Shown here: piece after piece, positions 1 to 13,593 of the stretch
Numbering within the stretch: position 1 is the stretch's first letter
How the letters are laid out: each line of letters begins with the position of its first letter
From: Ananas comosus
Taxonomy: Eukaryota; Streptophyta; Magnoliopsida; Poales; Bromeliaceae
Length of the DNA stretch: 64,000 nucleotides
Direction: 5' to 3'
NCBI RefSeq assembly: GCF_001540865.1
Contig: NC_033636.1
Coordinates: 7,881,523-7,945,522, forward strand
Position numbers and translations under genes: made by a program
The notes under the pieces: model-generated
What the model was told of the DNA's origin: nothing
Database searches by the model: none
What the model saw: the letters and a program-made list of their open reading frames with translations, nothing else

Positions 1-1980
1 ATATCACAGTGCCCAGAATATTAAACTTCTAGCGTAATAATAAAATTTACTTCTGTTTCAACTCGTACTTAGTTAAAACAAATTAATCATTAAAGTGAAC
101 TCTTTTCTTAAACAATTTGATAGATTGTTTAAAATCCTACGGATTAACAATTTTAATTTTCAGCTGGTTAATATAAAACCTGTAAGGTTTTCTAAAATTT
201 ACACTTTGAATAACGAGTAGTCTGATATTTATACTTATATTTTTTGATCTTTTTTGTAAGAAAAAATATTTATTTTTTTATTCTCTTTATATTTTTATTC
301 TTATACTTTTACTGCAGTAACTACTGCTTATTCTTCAATTTCTTTTATTTGTATTTTTCTTTATTTTTTGACTTTTTGATTTTTTTATTTTTTTAACTAA
401 AATTTTTTTTTTGTTTCTACATAATTAATCCGCCGCAATGCGCGGTTGAGAGACATATTATCTCACTGAAGGTGCCGACTCAAATTTGTGAGCATGTTTT
501 TGTAGGTAAACATGCGTGTAGGCACCTCAACAATACTGTATTTTGAAACGCAACCCATGATTTTTAAATAATATTACTTTGATTATTAATACATAATAAA
601 GTTTAAAATTATGCGGATTAAAAACTCGCTAGAGCTGTATAATTTGACCAAATAACTTAATAATTTAATAAAAGTTTTCAATTTAATCAGCTAAACTAAA
701 TTAAATCAAACAAATAAATATTGTGAAAGTGTCGATTTCACGGAGCCATTGCAAAATCGCCTATAGTTTAGGGGGTTTTGATATATTTTCACCCAAATGA
801 TGATCACCCCCTAATCGCGGGACACGTGTGCATAATGTCACCAGAAACGAGGCTCGAGGGGATACGTCACACGCCGTGAGTGCCCCTCCCCGGCGTTCAC
901 ACATGCCCTCGGGATAAATGCCTGGACCGGATGTATCCGAACAGCTCATGCACCACATGTAATCAATATTTTAATATTAAAATCTTTTACCTATAAAAAT
1001 AATGTATTATTAGTTGATTAATAAGAAATAATATTTCAATGTCTTTATTTGATAATATTGTCTTTTTTTTTTTTCGTCTTCTTGAATAAAGAGTAGATAG
1101 TGTTTATAAAAGAATTTATTTAGCAGCAAAATTAAAAGGAGATATTTATATTTTTTTTAGATTTTAAAGTATTTTTAAGCAGATAATTTTAGCTAATACA
1201 TATTAGCTAATAGTAATAAAAGTTAAAAAAATTATTTATCCACATATTCAATCACATAGAATACTTATTTATAAAAATAAAAAAGCAATAGTACCAACAA
1301 TTAAATTAATGATAATTTCTTGATAGAATAAACTTCAATTTGCTTTTATATGGCTTGATTTTCTTTTTCACTCTACCATATAATTGTTTAAAAAAATTAC
1401 ATGATTTTATATTTATTTCATCTTCAATATCTATATTTAAAAAAATTAAATAGAATAGACCAATAGCAAAGTAATTTTTTTTAAAAAACTGCAAAATGAT
1501 ACAATATACCAAATTTTTTTTAAATTTTTTAGCCTATACTTCAACATCCTATGATTTAGGATAAGTATTATTTTACTACTTTATTTAATTATATTTAATA
1601 ATAGACTTTATAGTAAAATAATAATAGCAATAATATGATAGTTAATATAACTTAATAAATTAGATTTTTAATTTTTGAGATCATGTATTGTTATTAAACT
1701 ATTACTATTAGGTGCACGAGATGTACGGATACACTCGGCGCACGCAAAATTTTCCGTGCCCATCCTCCCGCACGTGTCCCCGTAGGGAGGTGCTGACTCG
1801 GATGGGGAGTCATGAACGCGTCAACGGCGGAGAGGCCTCCATCCGGGGGTGTGCAAATGATTGAGATCGAATCTCGACCGTCCGTGCGGTATCTGCGCCC
1901 TCCCAATTCTCCTCCTCCCCCTCTTCCTCCTCCGACCACGGTCGCATAGAATACCCCGTGCGGAGATCCCGATTCTCCCT
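1..1980. other. AT-rich upstream intergenic DNA with two GC-rich islands
   Basis: I see no gene here. Most of the stretch is above 70 percent A+T by eye. A nested hairpin lies at 470-527: AGGTGCC at 470-476 pairs with GGCACCT at 521-527, and GCATGTTT at 492-499 pairs with AAACATGC at 508-515. Two GC-rich islands, about 820-957 and 1711-1960, are partly inverted relative to each other and each contains a CACGTG G-box (near 823 and 1771). The second island lies directly upstream of the phosphatase leader and may belong to its promoter. Short ORFs across both islands resemble no protein family I know. Confidence 0.5.
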
Positions 1981-1999
1981 TTTTAAAGCCCTTTTTCCC

Positions 2000-2776
2000 C
2001 TCTCCTCTCTCCTCTCTCCGAGCTCTTCTTCTTCCTCTTCCTCCTCCTCCTCCTCCTCTCTCCGATTTCGCGAGCTCGATCGAGGAGTTGGGGAGAAGTA
2101 AGAGAGAGAGAGAGAGAGAGAGAGAGGGAGCTGTGATCTCGTTGTATTGGGTAAGCTTCTGCTGCTGCTGCTGCTGCTTCTTCTTTCTTTTTCTTCTTCG
2201 TTTGCTTTGTATCGTGCTGTGATCGGGTGAGTTGATCTCTCTCTGTGGCTGTGGGAGAGTTCTCTCCAGCTTTGACTTGTTGTGGGGATTGAAAAGTTGG
2301 TGTTTCGGGGGGGTTTGGGTTGTGGGGTTTTGCTTCTCTGATGAGTTCTAACGTGTTTGCCATTAGAATTTTGGTTGTAGGGCTCCTCCTCTCGCCGATT
2401 TGCGAGCTCGGTCGAGGTGGAAGAGAGAGCTATACAGGAGCCATAGAGAGAGAGGGAGAGAGGGAGCTGTGATCTCGTTGTGTTGGGTAAGCTTCTTCTT
2501 ACTGTGATCTGTGAATTGATCTCTTTTTGTGGCTTTGGGAGAGCTCTTTCTCCCTCTCTTTTTCTTTGACTTGTTCTGGGTATATAAAAAAGCTGGTTTT
2601 TTTCCTTTTTTGGGGGTTTTGGGTTTTGGGATTTTGCTTCTCTGAGGAGTTCTAATACTTTTCCATTAGAATTTTGGGTGTGGAGCTCCTCCTCCTCTCT
2701 CCAATTTCCGAGCTCGATAGGCGAATTGGGGTGAAGTAGCGCGATAGAGATGTGGGAGTTGAGCTATAGAGGAGCC

Positions 2777-2815
<39 letters not shown>

Positions 2816-2921
2816 GCTGTGATCTCGTTTTAGTGGGTACGCTGCTGCTTCTTCCTCTTCTTCTTCGTTTACTTCATATCTTTGTGTGATCGGTGAATTG
2901 ATCTCTCTCTGTGGCTATGGG

Positions 2922-2964
<43 letters not shown>

Positions 2965-3400
2965 TTGATGTTGGTTTTTTTTTGGTGTTTTAGGGTTGGG
3001 GTTTTGCTTCTCTGATGAGTTCTAACATGTTTTCCATGAGAATTTTGGTTGTGGGGCTTCCATTTTTGGGTGATTATAATCGCCTTTTTATTGGGATCTC
3101 TTAGTTTTGGGATTTGCTATTGGTATCGATTCAAATTTTTTATTTTTCCTGTTGGTTTTATGTTTCTAATTTGTGGAAAGAAGGGTTTTTTTTTTATGGA
3201 TTGCTATACACTTTCTGCAGGTTGGTTTCTACTTTAATTAGAAAATAGAGTTTTGGGAGTTGATTTTCTTCATTTTGTGTGGTGGATTTTGCACTTCTTC
3301 TTTTGGGGGTTTTGGGTTTTGAATTTTGGATTTCCTTCCCTGATGAGTTCAAATAGGGTTCCCTCAGAATCGTGGTGGTGATAATTTCGTTCCTGCGTAG
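2000..3400 (+). promoter_or_regulatory. Tandemly repeated leader/first-exon region of the CTD phosphatase gene
   Basis: A module of about 300-370 bp is repeated about three times (roughly 2012-2380, 2381-2684, 2685-3055), with a weaker fourth partial copy near 3290-3395. Each full module runs CTCCTCCTC tract, CGAGCTCG, GAGAGA tract, then the phrase GCTGTGATCTCGTT followed by a consensus 5' splice donor (intron starting at 2151, 2487 and 2837). It ends with a GT-rich stretch holding TTTGCTTCTCTGATGAGTTC or a close variant. The layout suggests up to three alternative untranslated first exons, all able to splice to the acceptor before 5185. The (GA)n and (CT)n tracts are typical of plant core promoters and leaders. 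Which copy is used cannot be read from sequence. Confidence 0.6.
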
Positions 3401-5216
3401 TTATGATCGACTTATTATTACTTAATTAATTAGGATCTCTAATTAAATTTCCGTTTTCTCTTCAGGTATCATATAAATTTTGGATTTTTTCGGACAATTT
3501 TATTTGTTTTTTACAAGAAAATAAGCGTAATTTGTAGAAAGATGGGTTTTTTATGGATTGCCAACTTAGAAATTCCTCGGATTTGTTTTGGGGTATTTGT
3601 TCAGTTCTTTATTTTTTTTTATTTTTTATTTTTTGGGCTCCCTCTTCTTGTTTGATCTCGCAGCTGTTGAGTTTACATAAATTTTAGGGCTTTTTTCCTG
3701 TTATCAGCTATATAATAATATATTAGGGGTTCTTGGATTCCTCCTGCTTCTTCTTAGATCTTTTCCTGTTCTTTTAGTTGTTTGTAATTGTGACAGGTAA
3801 TTCGAATTCATTTTTTTTACAGTTTAGCTGTTATATTGTAGATTTCGTAATTTCGCTATGTTGCTAATTTAGTTTCTGGAACTCTGATTAGGTGTGATCG
3901 AAAGCAATAGTTAGTTACAAAACCCTGCTAATCGATTGAAAGCTCTTCCTTTATTAAACTGTACATCATCAGTGTTTTAGTATCTTACTGTTGTTTGGGT
4001 TTTCCTGATTCTGTACCTGCTATTTTTGCTTAGAGAACAGTCCTAGGCATTTGAGTAAGGAATTCGTATTGTCCTGGAATCACACAAGATGCTAAACGTC
4101 GTGTTTCCTTTTCTCTTTTAACATATAATTTATAGTGGTATACAATTAAAAGGCCATAAGAATAATAGCAAACTCTGAGGACAGTGCACTTGTTCGATGT
4201 TAAGCGTAATTTTGTTTCTTTTCAAATTTCAATGCGTAACCTTCTTGTTTGGTGCATCAATGATGCAATTTGTGCTGAGATGTTTGAATCTCAAATTTTA
4301 AATATTGGAATTTCGAATTTGAATTAGTTTGTTAGGATTAGTTGAGATTTTTTATTAGGGAAAGCATTAGTTTTTGAAGTTTTGAATTTTAAAACTAGGT
4401 TGTTTCTCTCTCGCTCTCTCTACCGAGGCCAAATTCTCTCTGTTTCCCTTTTTATTTTTTCTTCTCTTCCTCCCTCTGTGCTTCTCCTTTTACTTTTCTT
4501 TCACAGTGCTACAGTAGTACCTGCATCAATCAGTTGTGTATGAACCAGTAAGTGCTTATACATGCATATTAGTTTTATTAAGAGTGTGTTGCTAATCCCG
4601 TGGTTACCATGATATATCAAAACGAGACGCTGATAATCATTCCATTTCCTTTTTGGGTGAGTGGACTCATTATTGGCAACAACAAAGACATGAAAATGAT
4701 AACAACCACTTGTTGTTTAGTAGGATACTTCTCATAACAGTTCAGAACATCCTCATAGGTCATAGTGTGATGAAGAGAAAGTATTCTGATCCAGCGAAAC
4801 AGCCATCTGAAAGTTGAATCTTGATTTTGTTTGTTATGCGAGAAATGAGCATCAAAATCTGGGAGTCCTTCATGCTACAATCTACTATTCTGGGCACTCC
4901 TAGATCATCAAAGTAGTCAACGATACGTCGTCGAGTAATTTCTTAGAAGGAACTCTTAGGTTGTCAGTAAATGTAAACCATCGCTTGAATTGCCTGAGTT
5001 AGCAAATAGTTCTAGAATTATGTTGAGAATGTTTGGGAATTTGTTCTTGCGCTTTAATGTAACATTTTATATCTGTAGACTACTTTGTTGTACTTTGTAG
5101 TATAGATGTAGCCTTATTGTTAATTCAGATTTTTGCAAATTTCTATTGAAGCTATATGAAAATACATGTTGTCCAAATTTGCAGTTGCTGCATGACATGC
5201 CGCAAGCTCTATCCAA

Positions 5217-7708
5217 ATGTCAGCATTAAAAGTAAAGAAGAAAATCAGCAAGGTATATACAAGAAGAAAAAAATTGCATGCATCGTCCAAGTCAACTAAA
5301 CCACCTAAAGATTCGCGGTCTCGAATCGAAACATTTCAACGAACTGCAGTGTCGGTCTCGTCTTGTAAAGAAGCATCTCAAGATGGTAAGGCCCCATACG
5401 AATTGGCATTTTCAAATGAGTCGAACACTCAGACAGAGAGGGGTGGAAACGAGCCGAGCTCGAGCGAGCTTATGTCAGCTCAAATTCGGCTTGAAATTAA
5501 TTTCGAGCCTAAATCTAGGCTCAAGCTCGGCTTGAAATTAATTCGAGCCGAGCTCGAGCGAGCCTAATTTCGAGTCGAGCCGAGCTCGAGCTCTAAACGA
5601 GCCGATTGAAATTCTCAACATTATATAATCAATAGTTTAATTTTTGTAGAACATTATCTATAATTTGATGCAACATGTTCAATAGTTCAAAATACAAAAT
5701 AATTGTAAGAAATGTGAGCTAGGGTGACTGTCTGACTGGGTGAGGATCAGAGAGAGAGAGAGGGAAAAAAAAATTAGGGATTTGAAAATTTGAATGTTAT
5801 CATGTTTTAGGGTTATATGCAACAGTGAAAGTTTGAAAAAAAGAGTGTGTTATGTAATTTAGAGTTGGGCTCAATTGCACGGTTGTACTTGTTGGGTTTA
5901 TTTTATGGGCCAACAATAATGACCCAAATTAAATTAAAGCCTATATATAATTAAAATATTATATATATATATATATATATATAGTGTAGAACTACTATGC
6001 TTTCGAAAATATAGAGGATTTGATGTTTTTGAATTTTTGACCCTTTGATTAAAAATTATATGGTTGGGATGATTGCGGTCTCCCCTAGGATTAAATAATA
6101 CTCTTAGGATTGAGTAGTCCCTACAAGGTAATCATAATATTAATCCAAAAATAAGAAACGATTAAAAGGATTGATCTAAGAATCAAAAAATCGAAAGCAC
6201 CAGATCTCTATACTTTCAATAGCATAGTAGCTCTACTATATATATATTNTTAATCATCACTTATCTGTCATTTCTAGGCTGAATAATTTGAAGGTTCAAT
6301 TGAAATTCCGAAGACCGAAAAAAAAAAAAAAAAAAATCAATTTTGCTGAACACCAACCTGAAATTATTGTTTGAAAATTAAACAAAAAGGCATCATTTGA
6401 GATAGAATTGAGAAGGCTTGGGGCCTTTATGGCCAATTGGAGTTCGTATGCAAGTATTATTTGAGTAGAGTTGTTCAATTAAAAAACGATGTTGGAATTA
6501 TATTGGTTTTTGTTGAAATTGTTAGCCTTGTTATACAGTTTTTAAGCAGTTTTCTATCTGAGGCTTTTGCTACATTACTTTCAACCTTCTTCTTTTTCTT
6601 TTTTTTTTTTGGCGAGCATCGGGCACCTTCTTTGAAGTTCATATTATTGCTCCTTTATTTTTGTCCTTTTCATGTTCATTGTGTGTATTTCCAAAAGAAC
6701 CGAAAGAACTTCATCAGTCATAGTATTTTACAATAATGTGAAGCTAATTGAGGGTACTCGGTTTGATCATAATGCTGTTGAGGCCTGCTATCAGAAAAAA
6801 AAATTTTAGCCTCTAAACTCTTTTAGTTGTGGCTAAAGCTGTAGGCTTCAACAAATTTTGTTGGATTGAATTCTAAGCTAAACCTATGTATCCTTCTTAC
6901 TGCAGCTTATGCCACTACTGAACTAACTGGACAGAACATTGGGATTACAGAGACCAGCGAGTTCCAAGATGCATGTAATGCAGCATCCGCTAATTTACTG
7001 ATGGCGACACAGTCATCAATCGATGTTATATGCACAGAAACCATGGTACGCATTTGCACTTACTTCCTTATTAGTTTTTACTCCAGCATCATGTGCTATG
7101 CTCTATCTTCTGCTCTTCTCTGAGTTCACTTTGTCCTTGTTCTCTAAGGAGTGAAGATCCTAGCAACTAAAGTGAATTAATTGCGTGCATGCATCTTAAA
7201 TGGATGCTTGTATGAGTGTATGCACATGTATATATATGTCTATGTATGAATTTTTCTAGTTTTTGAAGCACTGATAGCAAATTATTAGAATTATGGTAAC
7301 ACAATATTGAAAAGCAACCTGGAGACTGCAATGCTGTAAATAAATGTTTAACGAACTTACCAGGTAATTGGCCACTGCCGCCACGTTAATTGCCTTTTTG
7401 CTGTCCATTGTTGTGCTTAGGCTTTGTTTACTGGCATAGCCCATTTTCTGCGAGAGTTAATATTTGCTTTTGATCTCTCCAAGTTATGGAAAAAAAAATT
7501 ATTTCAACTTTTGATTGTTAATATTGTTGTAACTAATTGTAGGGTCCAACCTCTGCGACATGCTCAGCCAATCTTGAAACAATCTTCTCTCCCAATTACG
7601 AGCACATTGATTCTCATTTAAGAGCAATCTATGACATTAATGAAGGTATGCTGGGTATCTTATCATTTTCTTTTTCTCTCTCCACTGTAATATCATGCAA
7701 AATATGCT

Positions 7709-7754
<46 letters not shown>

Positions 7755-10270
7755 TGGTGAATTTTTGGTCTCCTGTTTCATATACACTACAGAGCTTTGA
7801 AGTTTTAGGAACTATTTATTCATAACGCCTAGAAGAAAGGTAGTAATACCTTTTCGATAGCTAGATGATCTTTTGACTACAGCGTGACCAAACCCCTTAA
7901 TTTGTCAGAAAATGTAATCTACACCTTAATGTGAAGAGACCAATCTCTTTAGGGATATGCCCATCACCTTGAAGCCTCGTTGAAGCATACATCGTGATTT
8001 GTAGTTTCAATCAAAATTCTTAAACTGAAACCAAAATATTTCGGTTTCCATGAGTGCTGATTCGGAAGTATAGTTTGTAACTGAACTATCAGAGTTTCGG
8101 CTCCAAAACCCGTCTAAATAGCCTTTAGGGTGACCCACATTGACTGTGATGAAATTATAAAGGCAAACACAATTCATAAATGGACCCGAGTCTGGAACAT
8201 CACTTAAGCCTATAAAAATATTGCAAGACTAAGAGTTACTATAATTGCCATATTTTGTTTTCCCGTATCTTTATTTCGTTCTTTTGAACAATTTAATTTC
8301 TGTTGACAGATTATATGGAAGTTCTCTTTTCTCTTGCTTATGTTTCATACAAGTTCGTTTTCCGCCTTTCCAGTTAGTTCAGGTAGTCGGTGTATTTTTA
8401 CAGCTTACCTGTAGGAGCATCTGTTTAGATTGCGTAAATCCTGTTTCTTAAGAAACTATTAGTTACATTACTATTTTGACAAGCATTTTTAACTTGGAAT
8501 TTTATAATTTCGTGTAGCTACTTTCTCAATTAGTAAATGAAGTTTTTGGAAACTCTTATTTTGCAGTTAGATACGAGAAACCCGATTTGCCCCATCTGAT
8601 TGCTGAAGACAGCGATGAAGGGAGTTGTGCTACCGGTGATTATCAGAGTTGCAGTTTTTCAAATTTCTACATTCCCGAGGACACTAGTTCATTATCCTTT
8701 GATAGCTTGATGGGTTTCACAAATAGAATCGATACTGCTGATAATGAACATACAGATTCAGACATGGTGATTGATATGGCAGAGAGATATGTAATACTCC
8801 CTTTCCTCGAGAAAACAGTGGAAACCAATAACATTGATGATGAAGTTTCTGATGATACATGCTTGTATCTTGCAATTCATCAAGTGAAACCGAATGATGA
8901 AGAAACTCAGCGAAATTGCGGATCTGGTGATTGGGAGGGAAATGAATCCTATAATCAGCATGTATATATGGGAGATTTACCGGCATTGCCTGGGGTAAAT
9001 TCGACCTCTTGTCCTACTTGCTTGCCAAAATCACAAGAAAGAAAGAAGCACATCACCCTTGTACTTGATTTGGACGGTAAGCTGATGTCGATATCTCTAC
9101 TTTTCAGAGGGGAAATTGGTGCATTTTTTTGGTTAATTATAGAGTTTGAAGTTCGACTGCGAACTTAGTAAGCCCTCAGTGTTAATCTTAACCGCTTAAT
9201 ACCTAAAGTTTGTCCTGGATAACAGTCAAGTTCTTTTGTTAGTCTATGACCCACGACAGAGTCATAGTTAGGTTTCGTTGGCGTGGCAGCTTTTTGAGGT
9301 TGTCCTCCTGCCAAGTGACTATGTTCTGTCAGCATCTTTAGACGTTAGACTATCAAAAAGACTTAATTGTCAGAATAAACTACCAGGATTATTATAATTG
9401 AAACAGTCAGAATGTAATTGAAACTGGGAAGTAAAGCTTCAGGCCCAAGTCTGTAATTAATCGTTATCTTGTTTAGTGAAATCTACTCATTCTGGTTAGC
9501 AGCTCATCTGAGAGGTTCGGTTTGGTTTGGTTTTGTTTTGTTTTGTTTTTTTTTCCTAGTATTGAACTTTCTTAAAATCTCTGCTTTTATTTATCACCTT
9601 TTCAAATTGGTGTAGAAACCCTAGTGCATTCTACGCTGGAGCACTGCGATGATGCCGACTTCACCTTTCCGGTTTTCTTTGACATGAAGGAGCACACCGT
9701 GTACGTAAAACAGAGGCCGTACTTGAAAGTATTCCTTGAAAGGGTCGCCGAGATGTTTGAAATTGTCGTTTTCACCGCAAGTCAAAGCATTTATGCGGAA
9801 AAGCTACTTGATATACTGGACCCGGAGAGGAAACTAATTTCTCAGCGTATTTACCGCGAATCGTGCATATTCTCCGATGGTAGCTACACCAAGGACCTGA
9901 CGATTCTAGGAGTCGAGCTGGCAAAAGTCGCCATTATTGACAATTCTCCACAGGTAAATATCCCTTTTCTATGCTCTTCTTTTCGTATGAATTACTACTA
10001 TCACAAAGTTTATCAGGATGTTTAAAATCATTGTGAGCTGTGACAAGTTCACAGTTATTGACAATATTGGTAATTCTTTCTTATGACTCTCCTTTTTCCG
10101 CATGATCTCAGGTTTTTCGACTTCAGGTGAATAACGGGATACCCATAAAGAGTTGGTTCGATGACCGAACCGACCATGCGTTACTTCAATTACTTCCCTT
10201 CCTCGAGACCCTTGTTGACGCAGAGGATGTTCGACCCATCATTGCTGAGAAATTCGGGAATAAAGAGTAA
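5217..10270 (+). CDS. SSP4: CTD small phosphatase-like protein (SSP4/CTDSPL2 type)
   Basis: HAD-superfamily serine phosphatase of the FCP1/SCP type, which acts on RNA polymerase II CTD phosphoserines or similar substrates, probably in the nucleus. Six coding exons give an open frame of 472 aa: 5217-5385, 6906-7045, 7543-7645, 8567-9076, 9616-9953 and 10112-10270. All junctions are GT-AG and phases agree. Residues 1-56 are basic and 57-290 are acidic and poorly conserved. The catalytic domain starts near 300 with DLDET at 305-309; the aspartates are the nucleophile and acid/base. It continues through VKQRPYLKVFLERV and FEIVVFTASQ to the second signature DNSP at 416-419. The DLDET codons are split by the intron at 9077-9615. 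The ATG at 5217 lies 32 bases after an acceptor; upstream exons are untranslated. Two upstream ATGs at 5192 and 5197 open uORFs that overlap the start. The assignment to SSP4 rather than a paralogue rests partly on the RimM-type neighbour. Confidence 0.9.
5440..5625. repeat. GAGCTCGAGC-rich degenerate repeat in intron
   Basis: Just after the first coding exon the intron holds many overlapping copies of GAGCCGAGCTCGAGCGAGC and its complement, separated by TTGAAATTAATTTCGAG. It is self-complementary and non-coding. Similar GAGC-rich blocks occur at 56685-56860, 57120-57290 and 63300-63480, so this looks like a dispersed DNA-transposon-derived family. Confidence 0.55.
5960..6250. mobile_element. 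MITE flanked by TA tracts
   Basis: Inside an intron of the CTD phosphatase gene. Inverted termini: TAGAACTACTATGCTTTCGA at about 5986 against AGCATAGTAGCTCTACTATA at about 6221. Both ends abut TATATA runs, so the element was inserted into, or created, a TA-rich target. It has no coding capacity. One base at 6249 is N. Confidence 0.6.
7706..7749. repeat. (CT)n microsatellite in intron
   Basis: About 40 bases of uninterrupted TC dinucleotides in the intron after the third coding exon of the CTD phosphatase gene. Confidence 0.9.
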
Positions 10271-12034
10271 AACGCAGCTTGTTTCCACAGCTATTAGATT
10301 AGATTATTGACCCATTTTACAATGTTGTCATTAGATAATCCTTTTCATTGGAATCAAACTATGTATAAAATTTAGTCTTTTAGTTTGTGATTCAATATAT
10401 ATGGCGAGTTAGCTATGATATAATTGCGGAATTTGTTGCTAAAAGCTAACTGCCATGAGTTGTATATTCCCCTGCCTCTTCTTCTGCTATAAACAGTTGT
10501 GTGTGTATAAAAACTACATTGTCGAAATAAAATGGTGTGTATCGGTTTTCCTCATTAATAGCATATATTTGGTAAATTTGGGTTGGTTTTTATCGCATTT
10601 CCATTAATTCTCCATTAATTCGCATTAGATTATAAGCTTTTATGCTTTATATTTGATTATTTTTTATTTGAGGATTCTGAATATTACATTTTCACTTGTA
10701 AATTGTAAATTTATTACACGACGGTGGGAGCATTTGCTATTCAAGATTTGGAATGGCTTACATTGACAGGAAATTTTGTGGCCTTTCTTGCATATCTGAT
10801 TCTGATTCTCAGTTTTGACAAGTTTAAATCTTTGTTCTCTCATCTCTTATTGTCTCTTACAGATGGTAAGTATGCCATGTTTAGATACCACTTCTTTTAT
10901 ACTGCCTTTTAGATTTTGTCTCACTCGGTGAGATATTTTCTACTACCGGAGAGTGGCCTTTCTAAAGCCATTTTTGTCACATTTTCTATGCTGAATCTTT
11001 TCACTAATTCGTAAAACCACTAAATGTGAATTGTTCAAGATAAACTCGAAATAAAGTTCAACATCCACAGGAGCTTAGCAGAGAAGCTTACTTGACAGTC
11101 GTTCTCGAAAATATTTAACAAATCTGACTTTGATGGTGAATGATGGATGATTGATATGACCGGCATCGACCCTGCTTTCGCAGTTGCTTCCCTCTGTGAC
11201 AGGTGTAATGATTTTTTACGATCCATCTGAGGGTTAGTCATTGGGGATCTACACACAGTTTCTTATATGGAAACACCTGAGAAGCATAAAAAGGCTGTTA
11301 AAAGATAAGCAAATGTCATGTTGCCAGCACTTTGTAGTGCAGCAGTAAGAGGAAAGCATGGTCATCAGTCTGATCTAAATAATGCAGACATCCCAAAAAA
11401 CTGGAGAAATTGAGACAAAGGACTAAGAAGAAAGCATAATAGCTACCAAATTATCAAGATATCAAACAATATGTATTTCCGCGCTCTTTGCTGTGTAGCG
11501 TAGTAGTATCCGATATTTTTGTCATACATTGGAATTTGGAAGTGTTCCATAGTAAGAAAAGGGTAATAAGAGAGAAAATGTTCACAATAGAATAGGAATC
11601 GCGAAAGCAGCATTCGAAATCGAGAGAGAAAAGTATATAAATAAGCAAAAAGGGTCGATTACTGCTACGTCCTTACGAAACCAAGAAAGTTAAACAATCT
11701 CCAGGAAGCAGAGTAACACATTGCATGATCTTCCCCGTCACAAGAGAAAATAGCAGCTTTTTCTGCTTATAGAAAGTGACTTAACATGTCCAGAAGATAT
11801 TCGACAGTGGTATATTCAATAGTACCAAAAGTGTGATCAATTAAGAAACATAAAGTACAATAAACTAGAGTTTGATACAATTCTTGGCGACTACCACAAT
11901 AAAAACAGCTAATAAATGCCCTCTTTAAACATCAAATTTTGGCAAGAAAGAATATCGAATCTGAACATAATGATAAATAATAAACAGCTCCAAAAGAAAG
12001 TTATTAACATCATCTAATAAAATCATTGCATTAG
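10271..12034. other. Phosphatase 3' UTR and intergenic DNA without a recognised gene
   Basis: The first few hundred bases are presumably the phosphatase 3' UTR. Further on, a minus-strand open stretch at 11095-11256 ends at a possible splice donor (GACTGTCAAGTAAGC read on the minus strand) and could be a lone exon or part of a non-coding transcript. I recognise no domain in it and find no convincing partner exons. Confidence 0.35.
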
Positions 12035-13518
12035 CAGAAACTTTTCAATATTTACTTGGTTATCTTTCATGTACCAAGTCTGATTGCATATCTAAGAAAT
12101 TTGCATGTGGAAATGGTTTTTTTGGCTAAAAACTGAAATGTTTGATCAAAAAATGAGGACATTTATTATTCGCTACAACTAACTGCGTTAGGCAATTCAA
12201 AGAACCTTGAAGTATACCAAAACAGTCATAACACTATCAAGTGTGAATATGCAAGCAAGAGTAATTCGATAGTTTTGTGCGGTTCTGAACATTTTCACCG
12301 GCGGCTCCTTTTAAAGCACGAATGATTGGTACGTTGTATGAGTCTAAACTATGCCACAACGGACCGCAATGAATCATTCATAGAAGCAGTATCGGGCAAG
12401 TTTGGGGTCTGTTCGGCCGGTTGGAATTTTTGCCGAACTGCTGTTTGTGTTAGACCTCTTCAAGAATCTCTAAGCTTTACGGTAATGCTAGAAAGAAGCA
12501 TCACTTTTGGAGCCTAGAGGCCTGTTTCAGCTTCCAACGTGAGCGAGAAACTTTCGAAACTTGCGGCGCCACACAGTTGGCTCTTACCTCTCGAATCGAG
12601 ACGCTGTTCAGGCAAAATAAGTATTCAGATCCTTGAGTTGCTTCCAATGATTGATACACTAGAAGAATAAAAATGCATCTATAGAAGAAAATCTGAATTT
12701 CGAAATTATAATCGCAATCAAAATTAGACTTATGTTTCTAAAGGCTTTGAATGATGATAACTGCGTGAAACTATAGATGCATTCCAGCATCGAAAACAAA
12801 AAATTTACAAAAGAAACAAAGAGGAAAGGAAACCTAAGACAATGCTGTCACCCAAATCGTGAGAAAACGGTGAATATTGGAAGCAACATATTTTAAAACG
12901 GAGGAAAAGCATACATCGACAAAGAGAATTTAAGGAAGTTCTTCGATTTCACTATTTCTACCAAATAAGTTAAATAAGAAAGTAGTAATAATGATCCTAT
13001 GCAGAAATTATTTGTCTCTCTCTTTGTCAACAGGACAGATGATGCAAGAACTTCATTGGTTACAAGAAAAATTTTAAAAAAAAAACAATCAACTACAAAA
13101 ATAAATGGGCGATTACGTGCAACCTGTTAATAGTTTATTTTTGGTTTGGAAAGCTCATGGCTCCAACTAATGGCACAAGTTTACAACTATACATACACAC
13201 AAGAGTGAAAAAGATACATATCTGAGCCTTGACAAGAAGAAAACCCAGGTACTGCTTCTTTTTCTGAAAGATACTATGCACGACACATAATTAACCTTAT
13301 TCCCTTCATCACTTAATAAACATTATGCAATTTGTGGAAGAAAGTAAAGATACCTAGCCTTAATGAGAAGGAATTCGCAAGCTAGTGTATTTTCAGAAAC
13401 ACACTATAGTACTCTCCATTGCCCAATTCATGCTTTCAGAAAGATATTGTAATTGTAATTAGCTCTTCGAAACTTAGGAGGGGTAATGCGGCACCCCCCA
13501 ACCCCCTCTTTGCAGGGG

Positions 13519-13552
13519 TCAATAAGATCCCCTCAATATATCATCCTTTTCC

Positions 13553-13593
<41 letters not shown>

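Noticed and set aside
1983..2363. 126-codon minus-strand ORF in the phosphatase leader region
   Set aside because: Built from translated CT and CTG repeats; its composition is that of microsatellite DNA.
11035..11256. 73-codon minus-strand ORF between the phosphatase and SCPL genes
   Set aside because: A possible donor follows part of it, but no acceptor-linked partner exon or known domain could be found; kept only as a remark.
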